A stretch of 64,000 nucleotides of DNA from assembly GCA_905250025.1 (NCBI GenBank), contig CAJNOJ010000125.1:124001-188000 (forward strand), written 5' to 3'. A program made the translations under genes and the position numbers. How positions within the stretch are numbered: position 1 is the stretch's first letter; each line of letters begins with the position of its first letter. Shown here piece by piece: positions 38,574 to 52,055 of the stretch. The notes below the pieces were generated by a model that did no database searches, had not been told where the DNA came from, and worked only from the letters and a program-made list of their open reading frames with translations. The DNA comes from Adineta ricciae. Its lineage: Eukaryota > Rotifera > Eurotatoria > Adinetida > Adinetidae.

Positions 38574-41500
38574 ATGCGTAATTTCATTACAATTGAAGAG
38601 AAGGGAGGTGTTCGTGAATTTATCGTCAATGATCTTAGTAATATTGGTTTACGCATCGATACTCACAAACATCGGAATGTAGCTCTCGGTCAAACTTCAC
38701 CACATATCGCTAACAATCCCAAACATCAACATGGAGCTCGCGTATTCAATGTCCCACTTCATCAAATGGATACGATCTCGGTCAGAGTCGATGATCTCGA
38801 ATTGACAGTACCAATATTTCTACGATGGTGTTTCGATTGTATACGTCGCTCGATAAAACATGAAGGTCTCTTTCGTAAATCAGGTGGATCTCAACGTGTC
38901 AAAGAGCTTATGGTAGATTTTCGAAGAAGTATATTCACTCAATCTCATCTTTTCTACTGTTTCTAGGCTCGCATTGAAGATGGATCATTAACGCCCAGTT
39001 TATCATCTTCGAACACGGTGTTCGATGTGTGTTCATTGTTTAAAGAATTTCTCCGTCGTCTCACATTTCCATTGATTACTTATCCTTTGCAAGATCTTCT
39101 ACTTGATTGTTTTTCCATGCGTTCTCTGCCGTCAGATAAAAAAGTCGATATTTATTTTAATATTCTTTTACTTTTACCCGATGAACATTTACATGCACTT
39201 ATTTATATCCTACGATTTTTACATGAAATTACACTGAATGAACGTGATAACAAAATGAATGCGAAGAATCTAGCCATTTGTGTCGGTCCTGGGATTATGC
39301 GTACAGCTGTAGATGGTAAACAAAACATTATGACAGAACAATGTGCAACGAGTGTCAGTGATATTGTCGAAACATTGATCATCAATGCAACTAAACTTGG
39401 CTACGTTGCTGAATCAATCTATGAACGTTCGCAAATGCTTTTAGAAATGCGACAGAAGGAAGCAGCACAAAATCCAGATGACAGTTTCGCTGTGGAAAAT
39501 GGCGTCAAGCATGGCATTGGTGGGGGAAGGATGAATGACCCAGCAAATGCAAAGAAACGACGCAGTGGCTCAGTGAAAGGTACGTTCGAATAATCAGCAA
39601 CCTTTCGAATAAGTCGATCTTCTTGTTCAGAGTTTCTTGTTCATATGACCAATCGACTTCGACGTCGATCCGGTTCGAACAACGATAGTCGTGATCAAAC
39701 AAATGCATTTTTGGATCAAAGTGGCAAATTATCATCATCTCATACACGTGAATACCGTCATCATTATCAACACTATCAACAAAATAGTATTCATGGCCAT
39801 TGTTTATCTTCATCAGCAACATCAGGGCCAACAACAACTAAACGAAAATCGAGTGATGATCCAAATGGTTGCAATTCAAAACGAGGGTAAGTCGAATGGG
39901 TAGCGCATGATGTGTAATAAAAAAATGACGTTTATTTTCTAGTAAAACTAAGACATCATCGCAAGAGAAAATGTCACTACCAAATTCGAATCGTTTCACC
40001 AGTCCAATTACCGCTTTTCGACGTAAGAAGAAGACGCCAAGTCACACGAATGATCCTGGTAATTTTCCTCGGAAATATGAAATGACTGTTTTATTGATAA
40101 CTGCTTCGTAGGATTTCCATTCAAAATAGAACATTCACATCTGCCACAATTACTTCATTTTACAGATGAAGTGCCCGTTCGTTTCATGAACACAATTGTC
40201 AATCCAACCTCATCTGTTTCGTCAGGATCGATTTCATCTTTGTCGACCACTACACCGAGTGGTTCGATGACAACACTGACAACTTCAATGATTAGTAATG
40301 GCTCAAATGTACATGGCACTCATCAGCCACTATCGATCATTCCACATGAAATGCCACCTCCGCTACTATCAAATCTTGGATCGAATCCTTGCAACAATAA
40401 GTCACTTGATGCAAAAAAGTATGTACTACTCTAGAGTTAGACAAATTGTAATTGATCTGCAACCTTTAGACTTAACTTGCTGGATTCATGGAAATGGCCC
40501 AAATCAAGTCGAGTTAGTATCCCGTATTCGTTCAATTCTACATATGAATCATGATTTTGTTTTTAGAAAGCCGAACGTAAACCTCTCATTGCTATACATG
40601 CACCGATGTTAGCTACATCAACTGTCGATTCGACTTCGTTCACTGAACTTTCACCTTCACCAATAAAAGCAGGAAATGATTCGATGCAAATGTCAACTGA
40701 ACAAATCGCCGGAACATCTCTACTCATGCATTCAAGTTTCGGTGTTCGCCGTCATTCGGATGATGTTACTAGTGCTTCCTTCACAGCGACGACGACTTTT
40801 CGTCCTCGTCGATCAATATCGTCGAGCGGTGGTCAGCAACAGACACGTCATATTAGTTGCAAACTTAACAATTATTCCCATTCATTACCCAATCAACAGC
40901 AGAATACAAGTGATGATGAACAACAAAACAAGAATCTCAATCAAGATTCCTTTAGTGACGAAGGCGATGATGACGATGTCGATGATATCGTCGATGAACT
41001 GAATTTAGCTGTTGTGGATGGTAATGAAGATGCACATTCATTGAAAGGCTTTACTACAGAGCCGATAGCGAATGAAAACGATCCACTTGATGTTGCATTT
41101 ATTGATGAAGCTGACTTAGAAAGAAATCTAAGTAACAACAAACTCATCCCTGACAATCAGCAAAGCACATCAATAGCAACAACGACAACAACGGATGTTC
41201 AAGTATCCAATCCTCCACAAAACGAGAACGATACTCTTTCCCAAACTATGACAGTTGATCATCATTCAATGGAAGTAAAAGTCAATAATCAACAGCCCAT
41301 AACGTCGACGACATCTGTTTTGACCGAGAAAACATTGAATAAAGATGATGATCTCGATGAAATTTTACGACGTAATGAAAATCGCGGTGTTCGATTAACG
41401 GATTCAGATGTAAGAAACAATCCAGTTGAAGAATATTCTATCTCACTCAAATTGTTGCTCTCTTTAGGATGAAGAGTATGAAAATTTTGATGTGAAAACC

Positions 41501-42371
41501 ATTCCAACAAAAACAGGTGAGAAAACACGATAGATCGATTTTCTTCCAATTTCTTCTTTCTTTTCCTCGAAAAAGATGATGCGAAATCAACAACACCAAA
41601 AATGCCAGTTCGTCTTTCTTCTTCTATTTCCAATCTCATCTCAACGTCTTCTCTAACCGCTCTTCCATCATCCATCTCCAAAGAACGTTCGTTATCATGT
41701 TCATTGTCTCAACCATCCAATGAACTGTTTCATACTTCAGTAACAAAATGGACATCATTAAATCTTGGAGAGAATGTTGAGGTAAACAAATATACTTAAT
41801 TCATTTCGTGTAGATAATTGATTTTTTTGATGTTATGAAAAAAAAACAGCAATAATACATTTCTGTGCTTTTTGTTTAATCTATATTTAATAAAAAACAA
41901 ATCTATGTGTCAATAACAAGTCTGTAAGAAGATAATGTATCATCTTTGTCGTTTGTTTAGAACATCAGTGTACTCAATAGTGGTCGAGAAAGCATTCTCG
42001 AACTGAAATATGAATTGAATGGCCGTGTACAACAGCAAGTACGTGCTTTTGAATCGCAATCATCGGAAACTATTCATAATCGATCGATCGCACCTCGGAT
42101 ATCAGAAATAACATCACAATTAAACCAACCTGATGTCAAAAATATCTTCACGAGTTCATCGGTACATACGCCTGAACAGCGCATTATCGAAGAAGCTTTG
42201 ACTCGTGGAGATAAAGTTGTGCTACCGAATGCTGGACTCGGTGAGCAAACACGTTCAGTGAAACGCTTGCAAAACACTCCAATGCGACGATGGAAAGAAC
42301 GAGCAAAAGAATATGAAAAACGTCATCAAATCACATCACCATATCGATTGATAAACAAGAGAAAGAAATAG
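38574..42371 (+). CDS. Rho GTPase-activating protein, ARHGAP11A-like
   Basis: Stimulates GTP hydrolysis by Rho-type GTPases. Ten exons: 38574-38912, 38967-39579, 39631-39886, 39943-40058, 40166-40418, 40470-40512, 40567-41409, 41468-41516, 41576-41781, 41961-42371; 1042 residues. RhoGAP domain about residues 60-245: HGARVFNVPLHQM, HEGLFRKSGGSQRV with the arginine finger near residue 101, FKEFLRRLTFPLIT and NKMNAKNLAICVGPGIM. The start of the domain, a short VFNVPL strand and then a helix before GLFRKSG, is the ARHGAP11 arrangement. The rest is a long disordered, basic and Ser-rich tail (RRRSGSNN, FRRKKKTPS, acidic DEGDDDDVDDIVDE) with a conserved-looking end TPMRRWKERAKEYEKRH. The start is the first ATG of the first supported exon; an upstream exon cannot be excluded. 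The 43-base exon 6 is needed to keep frame. Confidence 0.85.
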
Positions 42372-42908
42372 AAAGTACACATTCGAGTCGCGATCTTTCG
42401 TTTGTTTGTTTATTGTACATTTCCCCTTATACATAGATTTCATATAGAAATTGATTTTCTATACTCTTATGCATAAAATTAATCTTCTTTTGTATTGTTG
42501 ATATTTCCTTTTGAATCTACGATTATTAATAAATATCACGATGTCATCAAAGTAGAGTCGATGAAACATCTCTCGAGGGATTCATATATGGTTACACGTT
42601 TCACGATCGATATAGAAAAGAAAAAGAACTGAATTCGTCATGCATGATGTTTATTTTATTTGTTATAGACAGTTGTAGATAATTCGTTTGTTGTGTTTTT
42701 ATTTTGGAACAAGAAAAGATAATAGAAGAAATATAATCATATTGTATTTTCTTTCTTCGCGAACGTTGATATATATTCACAAAATTCAGATGGTAATGGA
42801 GGAGAAAAAAAGGCGGAATGAGACTGTACATGGTAATAAGAGTCGTTTGATCTTGGCTAGACTATGTCTATGAATGAAATTCTCTCATTTTATTTTATTT
42901 TGCTTTGG
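42372..42908. other. 3' flanks of RhoGAP and PCSK2 genes
   Basis: About 540 bases between converging stops. ATTAATAAATATC near 42525 is a likely plus-strand poly(A) signal. Nothing else seen. Confidence 0.5.
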
Positions 42909-45900
42909 TTACATTATGATTTCATCATCACTTCCCAAACGTTTCTGATTATCTTGTTTCAATAACTTGATATATTTGCTCTTGTCTTGAAAATTATTTG
43001 CATGAATTTCTTTCGTTATGGCTAATTTACTTTTGTTTTCATGTATGGCTAATGGAATTTGATCCGCATACGGGGCAGTTTTTGTTCCATGTAATACTAA
43101 CGACCATTCGAAGAAGTCACCGGTAGTTAATTTCTCGCTCTGCTCTTTATCAGAAATCGTTTGATTTTGTTGATTGGTCAATGGCGCATTAGCGTTATCT
43201 TCGTTATCGAAGCGAATTTCAAGTGTCCATGTACCTTGAGCTTTTTCTGCCCATGCATGAGTGGTCATAAATGGCCATTTGAAGAAACCTTTAGTCGAGT
43301 CAGCATCCAATGGACGACGACTCAAGATCAATGATCTAAACATGACAAGTAGTGATTTAGCTTGAAGAAAAGAAACAATCGTTATTGAATGTACCTTGTA
43401 CCGAGTGGTGATGTAATAAATATAACCGTGTTACCGCGACGACTACCTTTTAATGTAACAAATGCTTGGACATGTTCAAGGTAGTTTATTTCGTCTTTCG
43501 TATTTTTACAAGCATCTGTATTGATTGTTAATTTCAATGTACCTTTTTCGGGTATTGGTCTATGAATCATCACATGAGAAGATTAACAATCGATTAAGAG
43601 ATAATTATTTACCGCTTTCCAGTTACGTTACCAGCTGAACAATGATATCGAGTTGGCAATGGTTTCCATTCTTTAGCATGTCGAACCATATCACCAGCTA
43701 CAAAATCATCTCGAATATAAAATATCATTCAATGCAAAAACAAATAAACAAACCATCAAGTACACCGAAACCAAACAAATGATTGAATTCTAGTCCAGCT
43801 CCATTAACGTGCCATAAATGTTGCTTCGAAGGATCGAATAGTTGATTACGTTTTGCTGTTAGAACAGTTAGGTGTTGCATATCTCTCCATGTCAATTGAC
43901 GACTATAGAGTTGAATGAAGAACGCAATTACATGGAAAACTCCGTCGTTTTACAAATGACATCTTGTCTTTACTTTGCTTCAAGTACAAGTGCAAATACA
44001 CCGGCTGCTTCTGGTGCTGCTGCGGATGTTCCTGAATGTTTCAATGTGCATTGACCGTACAGATCTGTTGTTGCTACACCTAATTGAAGCGAACAAAAAC
44101 AGATAGACATGGCTTTGATCTTTTTTTCATCGAAATATTCTATTTTTACTCATTGATTTGCGTTCTTTCTTTCTCATAAAAAAAAGGTAATTATTTTTAT
44201 GGCAGAATACGATGTATTTTTCTCTCGAGCACGCAATCGTTTACTTCGAAGTTGTACTCAGTAGATTATCGCGGATAATCAAATAATATTATAAGTCGAC
44301 AAATCTCGTTAGAACAGCATTAATCTGCTAGAGAAATTAGTAAGAGTTTCGTAGTTTTACCTGCTTGAGGATCTTCGCTTCGACCATTGCTGAACGTTGA
44401 TGCTAAAGTTGATGAACATGATTCATCGTAAAGTGCTGTTCGACCGTCGTTTATTGCTGAATTGATTGAAATGGTCCACATCGAAGCAGCATAACCATCA
44501 CAATTGCAATCGTCATTGGCACCACCATCACCACTAGCCCATACATAGATTGAACCTAAAGGGGGAAAAGGTGATTAGCATAGACTATCAACTATTAGAC
44601 AATTGTCAATTATACCAAGGCCATGTCGACCCTAGAAATAGAAGCAAAGATTTCCGATATGTAGATGTTCGTAGAGATAATTTATTCGAAGTAGTGACGT
44701 ACTTCATTGATGCCTTTAACAATAGCTTTCATTGTTGCATGTCGCGGCCCATCAACTGTTTTGCCGTCATCGACTGGTCCTAAAATAGATCATTAACTAA
44801 CCGAACCCTTTCAACTATGTCTACGAACCCCACGATGCTGAATAGATATCAATCATGTCAGGTTCATGTGACATCGAATTTGCCTCGATTAAATCTATGG
44901 AGAAGAACAACCAAACAAATCATTTGAATTATTCTATCGTGGTCTATTTCTCATTACCAGTCATATACGGTTGATCTAACATCCGGATACCTAATAAAAA
45001 ATCAAATAAAAAATATCAAATATGATTATTCTAATTATCTTTACCAGCCACCATGGAATCATAGGCAACACCCACGCCGCAAATGTTATTATCTCGAGCA
45101 GCAGCAATCTCACCGGCACAGCGTGTTCCATGGCTAGAATTTATGACTTAAACAAAATCCAAGCAATCGTTTCCCTACCTATTAAACCAATCGTCTGTGT
45201 AGCGTGGATATGGATAACGATCATTGCTACTGAAATCATAACTGGCCGCAGCATTCTACATTAGAATTCAAACTAATAACATGAGTTTATATTCGAGTCG
45301 ATTCACGTACGTAATTATGCATAAGATCCGGATGTGTGTAATCAATACCGTCGTCCATAATAGCTGTTGTTATGTTTTTACCCGTATATCCAAGTGCCCA
45401 AGCTTCTTCAACATTGAGATCAAGTCGTGGCTTGCCGCCGGCTTGGCCCACATTTTTCTAATGAACACAAATTTGTTTTTGAATTCATCTCGTATAAAAG
45501 AATAACTTACTAAATACCATTGGTATTGAAAATAGGGATCCGTCGGAGTTTGATACTCAGGAACGTCTTTTTTCAGTTCATCAGGTGAACGATAACCACG
45601 TTTGACACGCGTATGAGGAATTTGATGAATGGCTCGTTTAACCTATAAGATACACTGAATTTGCATATAAAATGTACTTAAGTATGATTTACAAGTTCGT
45701 GTCGTTGAATAAATTGTTCTTGTGCGATATCTCGTCTTTTTCGTGTTTGAGGGTGTGATGGCTTGAGATCGACAAAATGATATAAACGTCTGTCATTCAA
45801 TACCTAGTAGAGTAACATAAAATAGAGAACTCGTTCTTTCATAAATATCATACCGGTCCACGAGAAACCATTGCGTACCGTTTCGCAATCCGCTTGGCTG

Positions 45901-46021
45901 CCTCTGGTTCAACATGTTGATGAAATTCGATTAGCCAATCCTTGGTCATAGCTGGCAAAATTGTGGAATGAACAGTGGAAAAAAGAAATGTTAATAGACA
46001 CAAATCGTAATAGAAACCCAT
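42909..46021 (-). CDS. PCSK2: Proprotein convertase subtilisin/kexin type 2
   Basis: Neuroendocrine protease that cleaves peptide-hormone precursors after basic pairs. Sixteen exons: 45854-46021, 45693-45803, 45511-45642, 45311-45457, 45179-45255, 45045-45133, 44958-44990, 44829-44894, 44703-44779, 44616-44631, 44361-44555, 43974-44079, 43754-43902, 43613-43697, 43395-43559, 42909-43335; 680 residues. Signal peptide [19 protein letters not shown]; prodomain ending in HTRVKR before GYRSPDE (autocleavage after about residue 108). Catalytic triad: Asp in IMDDGIDY (about 172), His in [10 protein letters not shown] (about 213), Ser in [14 protein letters not shown] (about 389). The oxyanion position is Asp in [17 protein letters not shown], the hallmark of PC2 as opposed to furin and PC1. 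P domain follows ([46 protein letters not shown]). The C terminus has an inserted Asn/Gln-rich loop and a charged tail. Confidence 0.97.
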
Positions 46022-48654
46022 TTATTGAATTATTTGTCTTTATTACTGTTGAATGTTAATGAAACTTATCGTTGACTTGTTTCGTTGAACTAATTTCGTA
46101 ACATCATTTCACGGCTTGTTCACTTCCGTTTAGATCTTGATCGAGTTCTTCTTTTCGTAAGAAAGAATCAGGGAAGGAGAAGAAAGAGATGATGTTGAAT
46201 AGAAACGGAAAAATGATGACGGTGTTCTGAAAAGAAAAACAATAGCTCAAATGTCGATTGATAGCTATGAGCGAAGCCGAGAACCTAAGGCGAATAATTT
46301 TTTCCTTTGTCTTTTTCCTCGCTTCCTCTCTCTCTCTCCCTCTCTCTTTCTCTCGATTTTCTTCATTTCTTTTTGTGTTGTGTTGTTATCGTCATCGTTC
46401 ATTCGCTCTTTCATCGACAGTGTAAGAGTGGAATGAAAAACAAGTCGAGAAACGTCTATAACAACATCGTCATCTTGTGCACCCGAACAACTTTAAAGAT
46501 CTCACACAGAGGGAAGAAATAAGAATAGGATGATATATATGTGAGCGTTCTAACAAAAAAGGACGAGGCACAAACGAGAAAAAGAAAGAGATTTGTTTGT
46601 CGCGCTTCTTATTTGCCGGAAATAACAGCAAATGTTGAAAATACCAAAATATCTGCGCACGCTCATTCTTTTCCTCAATCACATTAACGATTTTCCTCGA
46701 CGATCACTGCCGAAAAATATCCGTGTAAATCGTCTCTTTCAGAGAACCGATCTCACTAATTGTGGTGTGACATCAAACGAGACTTTTGCTGAGCTTGATG
46801 AAACAAGACTGCTAATCAAGCATAGTAGGCATAAAATCAAAGAAATGTCAGGAATTACTTGTGCTACCTTCCATCATTAATTTACCACTTGGCGTGCTTG
46901 TCAACTGAAGAAGAAAAAGAGAATGAAAAGATGTGAATCGTCTTCTATATTGAGAAAATATTCAAAAAAAAGGAGACCAAGTCACTCAGGGATATTTTCT
47001 CATTTAGTTTATCAATGAAAACCTAGGAGAGCAGAAATATGCATCCTTCCTCGAAACTTTTCTCTGCTCATCAGAAGACATCTAATGTTAAATGCGGAAA
47101 AAACATGTTTATGTCATAAGTAAAATCATGTCTATATGCAATCGTTTCATTTACGAAACAGAAAAGCAGTGGACTTGTTTTTCCTCCAACTTTCATGATT
47201 GATTCATTGTGTCCTGTTCTAAAATGTTCCTTTGAACTCAAAAACTTCGAGTTCAAGATGGCAACCATGTTTGCTCAACTATCTCAAGTTTAAGTTCCAT
47301 AAAAGAAGTTCTACTTCGCAGTAGAAAAAATTTTCATCATTAATTATTTATTCTAATGAAACTCTTGACTAGTCACAGTTCTCCGTGTCAGTCGGCAAGA
47401 AAATATCGTTCGTTTTGGTTCCCTAGTTAATAACAAAGAGCTTGCCGGAGGTCAATTCGTACGACGCATGATATTTTCTTTGAAAAGAGCTGAACGAGAA
47501 GACATTTTTTTGACATGTAAAAGCATTCGAATGTTTCATCTCGAGAAGAGAAGTAAGTTATTAAACTGAAGTAGAATTTTTCCTCGGAACCAGTCTCTTG
47601 AAGACATTGTCACATATATTTTTAATAGGAAGTCTTTGTTGAAGAGGAGACTTTTCTTCGCATAGCAAAAACAAAAGGGAAAGAAAAGTTCTCCTGGATG
47701 TTTTTCTCTCACTGCTACATTGAAATTTCGTCGAAGTTCGACTATGCAAAAAGCAAAGATATGGTATATCCGGCTTGCGAAGAGTTCAATGAATATCATC
47801 AAATTTCATCATTGCCGTTGCACGAACGAGTCTTCTATCCAGGCGATCATTTCGACTTGTTTTTCTCCGTGTCATATGACAAGTCTTTTTTTCTTCATCA
47901 GATGAGATTACATCTCACACCAAGTCTAATCCTATATCTCTAAGAATGAAGAAGAAAGGGTTTTGGTCGATCTAATCAAATATGATTAAATATGAGAAGA
48001 AGCAAAGTGCACAATGGTTCGGACTATTTTGATAATGCGACAAGATCGATTGAGTACGACACCAATGTTCAATATGCACTAAACAATAGTCGATCTTTTG
48101 TCCAGGCCATTCGATTTGAAACATTCCACGGCGTCTCAAGCAGAGATGATTGATGAGCGGCACGTATTTGAAACAAAAAGAGAACGAATGGCACCGTGCT
48201 ATATTTCTAGTTTTATGCTACGGTTAATCTCAATTGAGTTCCTATTCAATTCTTATTTGTCTAATCAGACAACGCCCTTCGAAGGCAGTCGAGTTCAATT
48301 TGGTGACTATCATGCCATGTTTCTTGTTATTTGGCCGAATAAATTATTCGATTCGATCGTGACTAGCACGTACTAAGCTTTACGATGGATACATGTCTTT
48401 TGTTACCAAATGATTAATATCGGTTAGAAACTCGACGGAAACGATTTATTTTTTATTTATTTTTTGAATGAAAAAGAACTTTCGTTGATAGAATACGATC
48501 GATTTTTCATCATCGAACAAAAGGAGGAATGTTTCTTATTTCTTTGTTCGCAATGTAGATAAAAAACATTGCACTCATTATTCAGTTACTCTAGAAATCT
48601 ACCGATCTATTTCGTTTTTCTAGACAAACTAAGTAGTCCATTCTTTGTTTTCTA
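46022..48654. other. Divergent intergenic region between PCSK2 and PGPEP1-like genes
   Basis: About 2.6 kb. It carries the PCSK2 5' region with a CT-rich tract at 46324-46353 and the upstream region of the peptidase gene. Several open frames (46632-46880, 47698-47943, 48098-48376) show no motif, no plausible splice partners and biased composition. No RNA gene or mobile element recognised. Confidence 0.5.
46324..46353. repeat. CT-rich low-complexity tract
   Basis: CTCTCTCTC runs separated by CCC/TTT interruptions, upstream of PCSK2. Confidence 0.8.
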
Positions 48655-49458
48655 ATGAATTCATCACCACAACAATCAGGTATTCCAATTATTCTCATCA
48701 CTGGCTTCGGATCATTTCGTTCAGTACTAAAAAACCCAAGTTGGGAAGTTGCTCAAGCATTGAAAACATATGCGGAATGGACACGTCCATTGCATATCAT
48801 TACTCATCAATTACAAGTCACTTACGATGATGTATCAAAGAAAATTCCTGATTATTGGATCGATTACAATCCCACAGTAAGCAGATTTTGTGTCACCAGG
48901 CGACTTATTCCTTGTATTTCAACAGCTAGTTGTACACATCGGTGTAGCGAAAGGATCAAAAGAAATCCGAATGGAAAAATATGCTTGCAATACGAATTAT
49001 TGCCATACTGACAACAACGGTTCGGTACCGGAAACAGAACAATGTGTTAAGAACGATGCACCGAAAGTTCTTATGGCACAACTTCCATTGAGTGATATCT
49101 GTTCTCGAACACGGCGTCGAACGCATTTAACCATTGTCGTTTCCGACAATGCGGGAAGGTGAAAAGCATAGTGGATAAAAGAAAGATTTTCACTTGTTTC
49201 TACTTTAGGTATTTATGTGAATATATTTATTATCAATCATTGTTCATTGATTCTAAACGAACTATTCTTATTCATATACCTGATTTGGATAAGAAATTCA
49301 CTGTTGAAAATCTTGCTGATACAATTCAAATAATCATCTATGAAGCACTTCGATACGTTCCACCGCTACCAGTAGTAAACCAACCCCGAAACTATTTGAT
49401 TCAAACAAACATGATCGTTAACAACTTCGAAAAACTTAATTTAAATAGACTATCATAG
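48655..49458 (+). CDS. PGPEP1: Pyroglutamyl-peptidase I (cysteine peptidase C15)
   Basis: Removes N-terminal pyroglutamate from peptides in the cytosol. Exons 48655-48876, 48926-49158, 49209-49458; 234 residues. N-terminal ILITGFGSF matches the family strand and loop (VTGFGPF). The triad spacing fits human PGPEP1 exactly as I recall it: Glu91 in IRMEK, Cys155 in AGRYLCEYIYYQSL, His174 in ILIHIPDL, that is 64 and 19 residues apart, as for Glu85, Cys149 and His168. LVVHIGVAKGS matches LVVHVGVSG. The C-terminal 45 residues after the core are lineage-specific. All catalytic residues are present, so activity is expected. Confidence 0.9.
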
Positions 49459-49630
49459 ATTCTTAACCATTCATGTGGTACCATGTATTAAATAAATGTA
49501 ATAGCTAAAACAAAATCTACTAATTAACGTATTAAGACGATGATCGAGCGGTTTTTTTTTAGCATATAAATGCCAAATTTTGATATTGGTACATTTCTTC
49601 AATCGACGTATCAATCCATCGAACGAACCT

Positions 49631-50559
49631 TTATCTGAATCTTTTCACTAATGTAACAAACGCCAAGATTTCGAAGTGGGTCCGTTGGCAATTTGAAGCA
49701 ATAGTAAATAGATCCGAGTTGTAATGCACTTGCCGTCCAATGACATCACTCATGTTACTACTGCGAAATACTGTAGATTCATATTTTTTCAACTACAGTA
49801 TAAAACAATAGTAAGAATAAGGAGCCCGATGTTTGATATTCATTCAAACACTTCTTATACCGTAACTTACCGTTGTTGCTCAGTGCCTGGGAGCTTCCTC
49901 TATGTACTACGACCTCAATCATCACAATTTTCATATAATTCCAGTGACAATTGAGGCAATAGTATGCAGAGAACACTCTTTCCTCAAACTTCGTCCACAA
50001 AACAATCAAAGTGAATTCTACTGACCTTCCAATCAGTTCCCTGTGAAAATCACAAGTAGCACTTAACACTTCAACTTGGTCTCCACTGAATCACGCACTG
50101 GGCATTAGCATAAAAGCATCCTTCATCTTACACGAGACCCTACATCATCCCTGCCTCTCAAAAGTTCCATTACTACAACTGTTCACAAACCAACCAGTTA
50201 GACTTTTTCTTCGCTCTTCTTCATCAGTTCAGCATTGGATAGATTTTCAGTGCCCATATTCTATCAAAAAGTGTCCGCATTGCATATCATTGCTAAACAA
50301 TAAGCAAAACTACTCTCATTAATGAAAATCTGAATAATAATTTTTCTGTCTCTACCAATCTCATTATTGTTTCACATTGCACTGCAACTACACAAGCTAC
50401 ACATTCAATATCATTGTCAGCTTACATCTGACACGTGAACCGCTTGCTCCATATTTCTACAAGCGCGGTAAATTTAACACACGTTTTTCCGTAGGACTGA
50501 CCAAGTAGTCTTCTACAAAGAGCACTATTAGGTAATTTAACAGTCAAACTTATTGTTTC
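49631..50559 (-). CDS. Unrecognised candidate gene, three phase-matched exons (5' end open)
   Basis: Reading the minus strand, three exons join in frame with good GT..AG borders: 50426-50559, 49871-50040, 49631-49770, ending in TAA; 147 residues. The first exon reads ETISLTVKLPNSALCRRLLG onward to VKFTALVEIW, the second MELIGRSVEFTLIVLW and then FSAYYCLNCHW, the third MSDVIGRQVHYNSDLF to the stop. The exons share a loose pattern of (L/I)xG(R/Q)S/xxVxFT, as if built from repeated units. A further open block on the same strand at about 51087-51234 (NTETEWKSQFVVLNTRVRRV) could be an upstream exon, but its connection is not resolved. No known domain, signal peptide or membrane span recognised. 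It could be a fast-evolving gene or a decayed one. Confidence 0.35.
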
Positions 50560-51261
50560 CTGCTATCCCCGCTGAAAAGCAGTTTCAATTACCAACATGT
50601 ATCCAAAATTCTGCAAAATGGGTATCTTTGAAGAAAAACCAATTATTCTTCAACAAACAATTCAATGTTTACTGTGTAGTACCATCTCCATTCCAATTTC
50701 TAAACAACATCATTCACTCCACAACAATATTTTTTCATCAAATCATCTAATAGTTCTTTGTGCGCAAGCACTAACCAGAAGACGATTGATCTCTTTATTT
50801 ATTTTACTCTTATCAATATAAACGAACAATTCTAATCGAAATGTTTCATTGTGCCAAGATTTTCCATCATGCTATCCTGAATCGTGTGATGCTTCTCGTA
50901 AGCTCAATCACCGAAACACAGAAATGCACGTAGAAATTCTTTCATGGCGATCTATCGCCTACCCGAACCATAAATCAAATTCACTTTTCAATTTTGAGAT
51001 GGATCTAAAAGTCAGTAATATTCGGTTTTATTTGAAACATGGGATTAGATCGATATCATACCTTTGACCCTAATATTTACCGAGATAAACCATATCGACT
51101 GGGAACAGGAAAACTCGTCTGACACGTGTATTTAATACCACAAATTGACTCTTCCATTCTGTTTCAGTGTTGATGCCTACAATATTGTCGAGAGCGATGG
51201 GGTCATTCGAAAATGTATAATAAAGAAAACACATACAATAATATATTCTATATCTTTCCAC

Positions 51262-52055
51262 ATATATTTATATATATATGTATGTATGTATGTACGTATA
51301 AACGAACGTATAGACGAGCAGAAGGCTTCACCGCACGAGCGGTCGTCGGATAGAAAGAATAGAGAGAAAAAAAAAGAAGAAGGAAAAAACGATGCTGTTT
51401 GCATAGGCCGCGATGATTTGATCATCTTGTAGTTGATGGTGATGTTGGTATTGGTGGTAGCAGACGGCGACGAATTGTTAGAACAGAGAATAGGAAGAAA
51501 AGGGTGAAAACAGAAAGAAAAGGAAGAAGAAAACGATGAATCATAGGACGATTCTCTCGTCGACGAAAAAGCATCAATAGCAACGATACATTAGACTTGT
51601 AGTGTTGCTCAAGAGAAAGAACGAAGAAAAGCAAACATGTTTGCCCCGTCACATCGGACGCTATCATGCTCACGAAGAATGAGAAAAAAAAGGGTTGTCA
51701 AGAGGCATACATAAAAAGGAAAAGAAAGGGTCTCTGTTCTGTCGTATTTCGCGTAACCTCTATCGTTTCGAGTTTGGATAAACATTGCAGATAATTGAAT
51801 AAGGAATATTAAAAGACAAATTCTCCTTGAAAAAAAAACTCCGAAAGAACAACTCAAAATAGAGTTTAATAAGTTTTTCTTTGTTAATAACTAGCACATC
51901 GTTGATTGGCGATTGTAAAAACCAATTGAAAGTGATGACATGTTTCGATTCGTTCTTTGCGTAAACCTATCATAAATGTATGTAGCTGTTTGACTTATTT
52001 CTATATTGTTTGTTCCTATCCTATCCTCTCATATAGATGTTTATCAGATTATCTC
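51262..52055. other. Region upstream of JKAMP
   Basis: About 800 bases. Contains a (TA)n/(GTAT)n tract at 51264-51300 and purine-rich sequence. Frames on either strand lack motifs. It should hold the JKAMP promoter. Confidence 0.5.
51264..51300. repeat. (TA)n/(TATG)n simple repeat
   Basis: TATATATATA followed by four TATG-type units. Confidence 0.85.

Noticed and set aside
40419..40566. Apparent frame break between RhoGAP exons 5 and 7
   Set aside because: Resolved by a 43-base exon at 40470-40512 that restores the phase on both sides.
46022..48654. Several open frames of 60-92 codons
   Set aside because: No family motifs, no consistent splice sites, and composition follows local AT or CT bias.
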